Below, piece by piece: positions 60,183 to 64,000 of a stretch of 64,000 nt of DNA. Under the pieces are notes generated by a model that searched no databases, had not been told where the DNA came from, and saw only the letters and a list, made by a program, of their open reading frames with translations. The DNA comes from Azadirachta indica (taxonomy: Eukaryota > Streptophyta > Magnoliopsida > Sapindales > Meliaceae). The position numbers were made by a program, and so were the translations under genes. The stretch spans positions 2,904,913-2,968,912 of the forward strand of contig CM040450.1 of assembly GCA_022749755.1 (NCBI GenBank), given 5' to 3'. Every line of letters begins with the position of its first letter. The stretch's first letter is position 1.

Positions 60183-63100
60183 ATGAAGAAGCAAAAATGC
60201 TTTCAAATGATGAATGTTTTCGATCTTCTGTCAGAGGAGATCGTTTTCGAAATCTTAGACTGTCTAAGCGCGAACCCGGTGGACAGAAAATCTTTCTCTT
60301 TAGTCTGCAAATCGTTTTACATTATGGAATCCAAGCACCGGAAGAAACTCAGGCCTCTGCGCCAGGAACATCTTCAGGCAATCCTCACTCGTTATCCGAA
60401 CATAACTCATCTTGATCTCAGTCTCTGTCCTCGTGTAACAGACAATTCTTTGAAAGCTATATCTAAAGCCTGTGACTTGACGCTTCGTTCTGTTGATCTT
60501 TCGCGGTCTGGAGCGTTTTCGGGTTCTGGGTTGTTGAGTTTGACTGTGAACTGCAAGAATTTGGTAGAGATTGACGTATCGAACGCTGTAAATTTGAAGG
60601 ATGCTGGAGCTGCGGCTTTCGCTGAGGCAAAGAATCTGGAGAAGTTGTGGATGGGGAGATGTAAGATGGTTACCGATATTGGAGTTGGTTGTATTGCTGT
60701 TGGGTGTAAAAAGTTGAGATTGATTAGCTTGAAATGGTGTTTAGGCGTTGGTGATTTGGGTGTTGGTTTGATTGCTGTTAAGTGTAAGGAAATTCGTAGC
60801 TTGGATCTTTCATACTTGCCGGTAAGTTTCTCTTTTGTTATGTATCTTTCTATGTTAATTATGTGAAGATCTGTTTGATGATTTGATTGTGTTTATCTTT
60901 GTTGATTGTTGAATATGATTAATAACTTCAATCCAAAGTGAATGTTCAAACTTGGTGACTTTGGGGTTTTTAATATTTTCGTTAGTCAATTAGTTTTTGC
61001 AGTCTCTTTAAATTTGGTTGATGTTCTTTGCTGATTGGATGTTGTGCAGATTACAAATAAATGTTTGCCATCTATCTTGAAATTACGACATCTTGAAGAT
61101 TTGATTCTGGAAGGATGCTTTGGAATTGATGATTGCAGCCTGGCAGCCCTGAAACATGGATGCAAGTCACTGAAGGTACGTGTCAAGGGGAAAACAAGCT
61201 CATTAAGGGAGAGAGAGAGAGAGATCTGGTGTTGAATCAAAATTGGAGAAGTATTTTCTCACGTTCTATAAATATTTCTCTAATCTGGTGTTTAATTTCT
61301 GAGGTGCTGAGTGTTTTAAGCTGACAGATTTTGTGTGTGCTAAATAAGGTGGCATTTGTTAACTGTGTTTGTCATATGTTATTCAGTGAATTTTCTCGGC
61401 TGTATGTTTTATACTGCCCATGTTATGAGCAACAGAAGGCTCAGAAGGGAAATGTTTGAAAGTTAATTTGACTATATTTGAAGTGTTTCTTTCACACAGT
61501 CTCCCTATCTTGCAATGAACAGGCACTTGATATGTCCAGTTGTCAACACATCAGTCACCTGGGCTTGTCTTCGCTAACAAGTGGTACTGGAGGTTTACAG
61601 CAACTCACCTTAGCATATGGCTCCCCTGTATGTATCTCCACTTCATTGTCTTATTCTACTATCAGGAGTTTATCATTTTTAGCCTATTATTTACAATTTA
61701 ATGTCGGTGGTTGTCAGGTCACTCTAGCATTTGCCGATGGTTTGAAAAAGCTTTCCACATTGCAATCAATCAAATTAGATGGCTGTGCGGTAACCAAGGC
61801 TGGACTGAAGGCCATCGGAGATTGGTGCGTGTCATTAAAGGAACTGAGCTTAAGTAAGTGTTCGGGAGTAACAGATGAAGGTCTCTCATCTGTTGTAACT
61901 AAACATAGAGACTTGATGAGGCTAGACATTACATGTTGTCGCAAGATAACTGATGTTTCTATAGCCCACATCACTAGTTCATGTACCAGTCTGACTTCTT
62001 TGAGGATGGAATCTTGCTCCCTGGTCCCTAGAGAAGCATTTGTGTTGATTGGACAACGTTGCCATTTTCTTGAGGAGCTTGATCTGACAGATAACGAGAT
62101 TGATGATGAAGGTTTCATACTTTTCATTCGCTCTTCTATTTTGTGACTAAGGGCTACCGTATTAATTGGCATAATCATATGCTTTCTCCATGCAGGTCTG
62201 AAGTCCATCTCTCGATGTTCCAAACTCTCTGTTTTAAAACTGGGAATTTGTCTAAACATTACCAATGAGGGACTTGCCAATATTGGCATGTGCTGCTCAA
62301 AACTCATAGAGCTTGATTTGTACAGGTTTGTGACCTGTGATCTGCTGGTTTTCTGCTTTTCAGTTTCCTGCCCTTTTGGAAAGAATTCACCCATACTTTT
62401 AGTCTTAGTTTGATTAGAGCAAGTTTGAACTTTAGATTGTGTTGGTCTGTCTTGTCATCTTAGAATGTCCTGGTTTATGCCGAGGAATGTTGTGTGAATG
62501 GATTCTAATGACATTTGAATGATATTGCTGTGATCAGGTCTGTGGGAATAACGGATTCAGGAATTTCAACAATTGCTTATGGTTGCCCTGACCTTCAGAT
62601 GATCAACATAGCATACCTTAAGGCCATTACTGATAGTTCCTTAATATCCTTGTCAAAATGCTCCAGCTTGAACACATTTGAAAGTCGAGGATGCCATCTT
62701 ATCACATCTTTAGGTCTGGCTGCAATTGCTGTGGGATGTAGGCAACTCACCAAACTAGACATAAAGTGGTGCGACAACATTAATGATGTTGGAATGCTCC
62801 CGCTCGCTCACTTCTCTCAAAATCTCAGACAGGTAAGATTCCTGATACTTTTTCCTTTAATCTTTCATAATTGTAACACGTCAAAGGAAAAAGTTGACAC
62901 CAATCGTTGTGCTTCATGATTTTCTTTGCAGATTAATTTATCATATACCTCAGTTACTGATGTGGGCCTCTTGTCTCTAGCAAGCATCAGCTGCCTACAG
63001 AACATGACTATCTTGCACCTGAAGGGCTTAACCCCAGGTGGACTGGCAGCTGCCTTGTTGGCATGTGGAGGGTTAACGAAAGTGAAACTTCAGGCATCCT

Positions 63101-63602
63101 TTAAATCACTACTCCACCAGACACTTTTTGAACATTTAGAAGCACGGGGTTGTGTGTTTCAATGGAGAGAGAAGGTGTTTCAGGTATGTGTCCTTTTAAC
63201 CTTTCATGATGTTGAAAAGCTCGTTATTTGATTGTTTAACTATTTAAATGATTTGTTGAGATTTTATTGAATTTCTTAAGAAGAATATGTAGCTTGCGTT
63301 TTCTCGACAATATCTTTTGTCTTTTCTATTCCAAAGATTATGTTTTTCTGCACATGTTAGCTTCAGGACGCATAATAGTGTACAGCAATCATTTGCTTTT
63401 TGAATGTACCTAACAACTGAAAAGTTGACAATCATGTGAACAACCTAACTGCATGATAAGAACACTGGGGAACATTTTTCTATTAAATATTTCTTATAAA
63501 ATTCTTAATTGCATGGTTTAATTGGGTGATCCAATCATGCGTTTACAGGCTGAATTGGATCCCAGGTGCTGGAAAATGCAGTTAGAAGATATAGTGGAAT
63601 AG
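60183..63602 (+). CDS. FBL3: F-box/LRR-repeat protein 3 type
   Basis: Substrate receptor of an SCF (SKP1-CUL1-F-box) ubiquitin ligase. Eight exons: 60183-60821, 61050-61175, 61523-61627, 61718-62111, 62196-62325, 62538-62832, 62932-63183, 63549-63602; 664 aa, almost equal to the 665 aa I recall for Arabidopsis FBL3. The F-box lies at about 11-52 ([16 protein letters not shown]... [10 protein letters not shown]). It is followed by a long array of Cys-containing LRRs of the FBXL2/Skp2 type ([51 protein letters not shown]) and a short C-terminal block [20 protein letters not shown]. The substrate is unknown. The start [19 protein letters not shown] is chosen by resemblance to the family N-terminus; the longer in-frame extension to 59976 lies upstream of a TATA-like box. 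Confidence 0.95.
61208..61224. repeat. (GA)n microsatellite in FBL3 intron 2
   Basis: About eight GA units, shortly after the exon 2 donor. Confidence 0.85.
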
Positions 63603-64000
63603 ATATACTCTAAGATCTTGCAGAAAAGGAGTAAGGCTCCAACCAAGAAGCCGGCAAAGTTGGCAAGAAGAAGAAAAATTTTTGGGTCTGTTTCCTGCAA
63701 TGAAATAAATTGTTTTAGCCGTTGCCTGAATAACCCTCAAAAGAAAATTACAGGAGATTTTTAATGCAAGTTTACTTGAGTAGTCCAGTGTGTATCAAAA
63801 AATGTCACAAGTTTTTATAGAAAGGGAATTGCATCATTCCATTCCAAGTGTGTGTTCTACACTTGTTCTGTTCCCACTGTAAACATTGGTTATTATTAAA
63901 ATTATATGGAAAGACAATGTGATTGTCTGTCTTTTTGCATCATCTTTCTTTTGTTTCTTTCTGAGGAGGAAAAATATTCGCGCCCACCGAGAGCATGAGA
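63603..64000 (+). other. FBL3 3' UTR and flank
   Basis: Follows the stop codon. An AATAAA at 63704-63709 could serve as a poly(A) signal. No further gene begins before the window ends. Confidence 0.55.

Noticed and set aside
61714..62394. 226-codon antisense frame inside FBL3
   Set aside because: It lies on the opposite strand of LRR exons 4-5 and crosses their introns; it has no domain and reflects codon pattern of the sense gene.
1..64000. CRISPR arrays, tRNA or rRNA genes, intact transposons
   Set aside because: No spaced direct repeats, no tRNA A/B-box pair with a foldable cloverleaf, no rRNA sequence and no transposase or reverse transcriptase frame were seen on either strand.

Overview
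The window is nuclear DNA of a flowering plant. The genes are split by short AT-rich GT-AG introns, intergenic DNA is very rich in A/T and (TA)n tracts, and the proteins are plant types: a PLS-DYW pentatricopeptide protein, a plant SCAR/WAVE protein, a plant double D-Ala-D-Ala ligase and a SAG20-like protein. The gene models look like those of a rosid eudicot. A woody species such as Citrus is only my guess and cannot be proved from the sequence.

Layout. 1.9-4.6 kb (+): alpha-SNAP, 9 exons, 289 aa. 5.9-14.5 kb (+): a 24-exon, 955-aa protein made of two D-alanine-D-alanine ligase modules. 14.5-17.1 kb: a degenerate duplicated promoter/leader block and a probable leader intron, then an intronless PLAC8-family membrane protein (17.1-18.8 kb, +). 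19.8-20.3 kb (-): a SAG20/WUN1-like NTF2-fold protein, convergent with the PLAC8 gene. 24.9-25.5 kb (-): a small plant protein I cannot name. 30.0-31.5 kb (-): a two-exon classical short-chain dehydrogenase. 31.6-39.9 kb: a long AT-rich stretch with no convincing gene. 39.9-46.2 kb (+): a 9-exon SCAR/WAVE protein (about 1566 aa). 47.0-49.0 kb (+): an intronless DYW-class PPR protein. 50.0-50.8 kb (+): a small Sel1-like repeat protein. 54.5-57.1 kb (+): an IREG/ferroportin-type transporter (8 exons, 500 aa). 60.2-63.6 kb (+): an F-box/LRR protein of the FBL3 type (8 exons, 664 aa).

These are independent housekeeping and regulatory genes, not an operon or cluster. They cover vesicle fusion, actin nucleation, organelle RNA editing, metal transport, ubiquitin ligase targeting and a plastid peptidoglycan-type enzyme. 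I rebuilt exon structures by hand from GT/AG sites and reading-frame continuity. All multi-exon models close without a frame error, and several totals equal or nearly equal the family lengths I remember.

I did not find a convincing undescribed system. The points most worth a second look are the unequal halves of the double ligase, the duplicated promoter/leader before the PLAC8 gene, a cluster of NPF motifs and 41-residue repeats in the SCAR tail with a tandem splice acceptor inside its WH2 motif, a perfect 97-bp tandem duplication behind the SAG20-like promoter, and the unnamed 196-aa protein.
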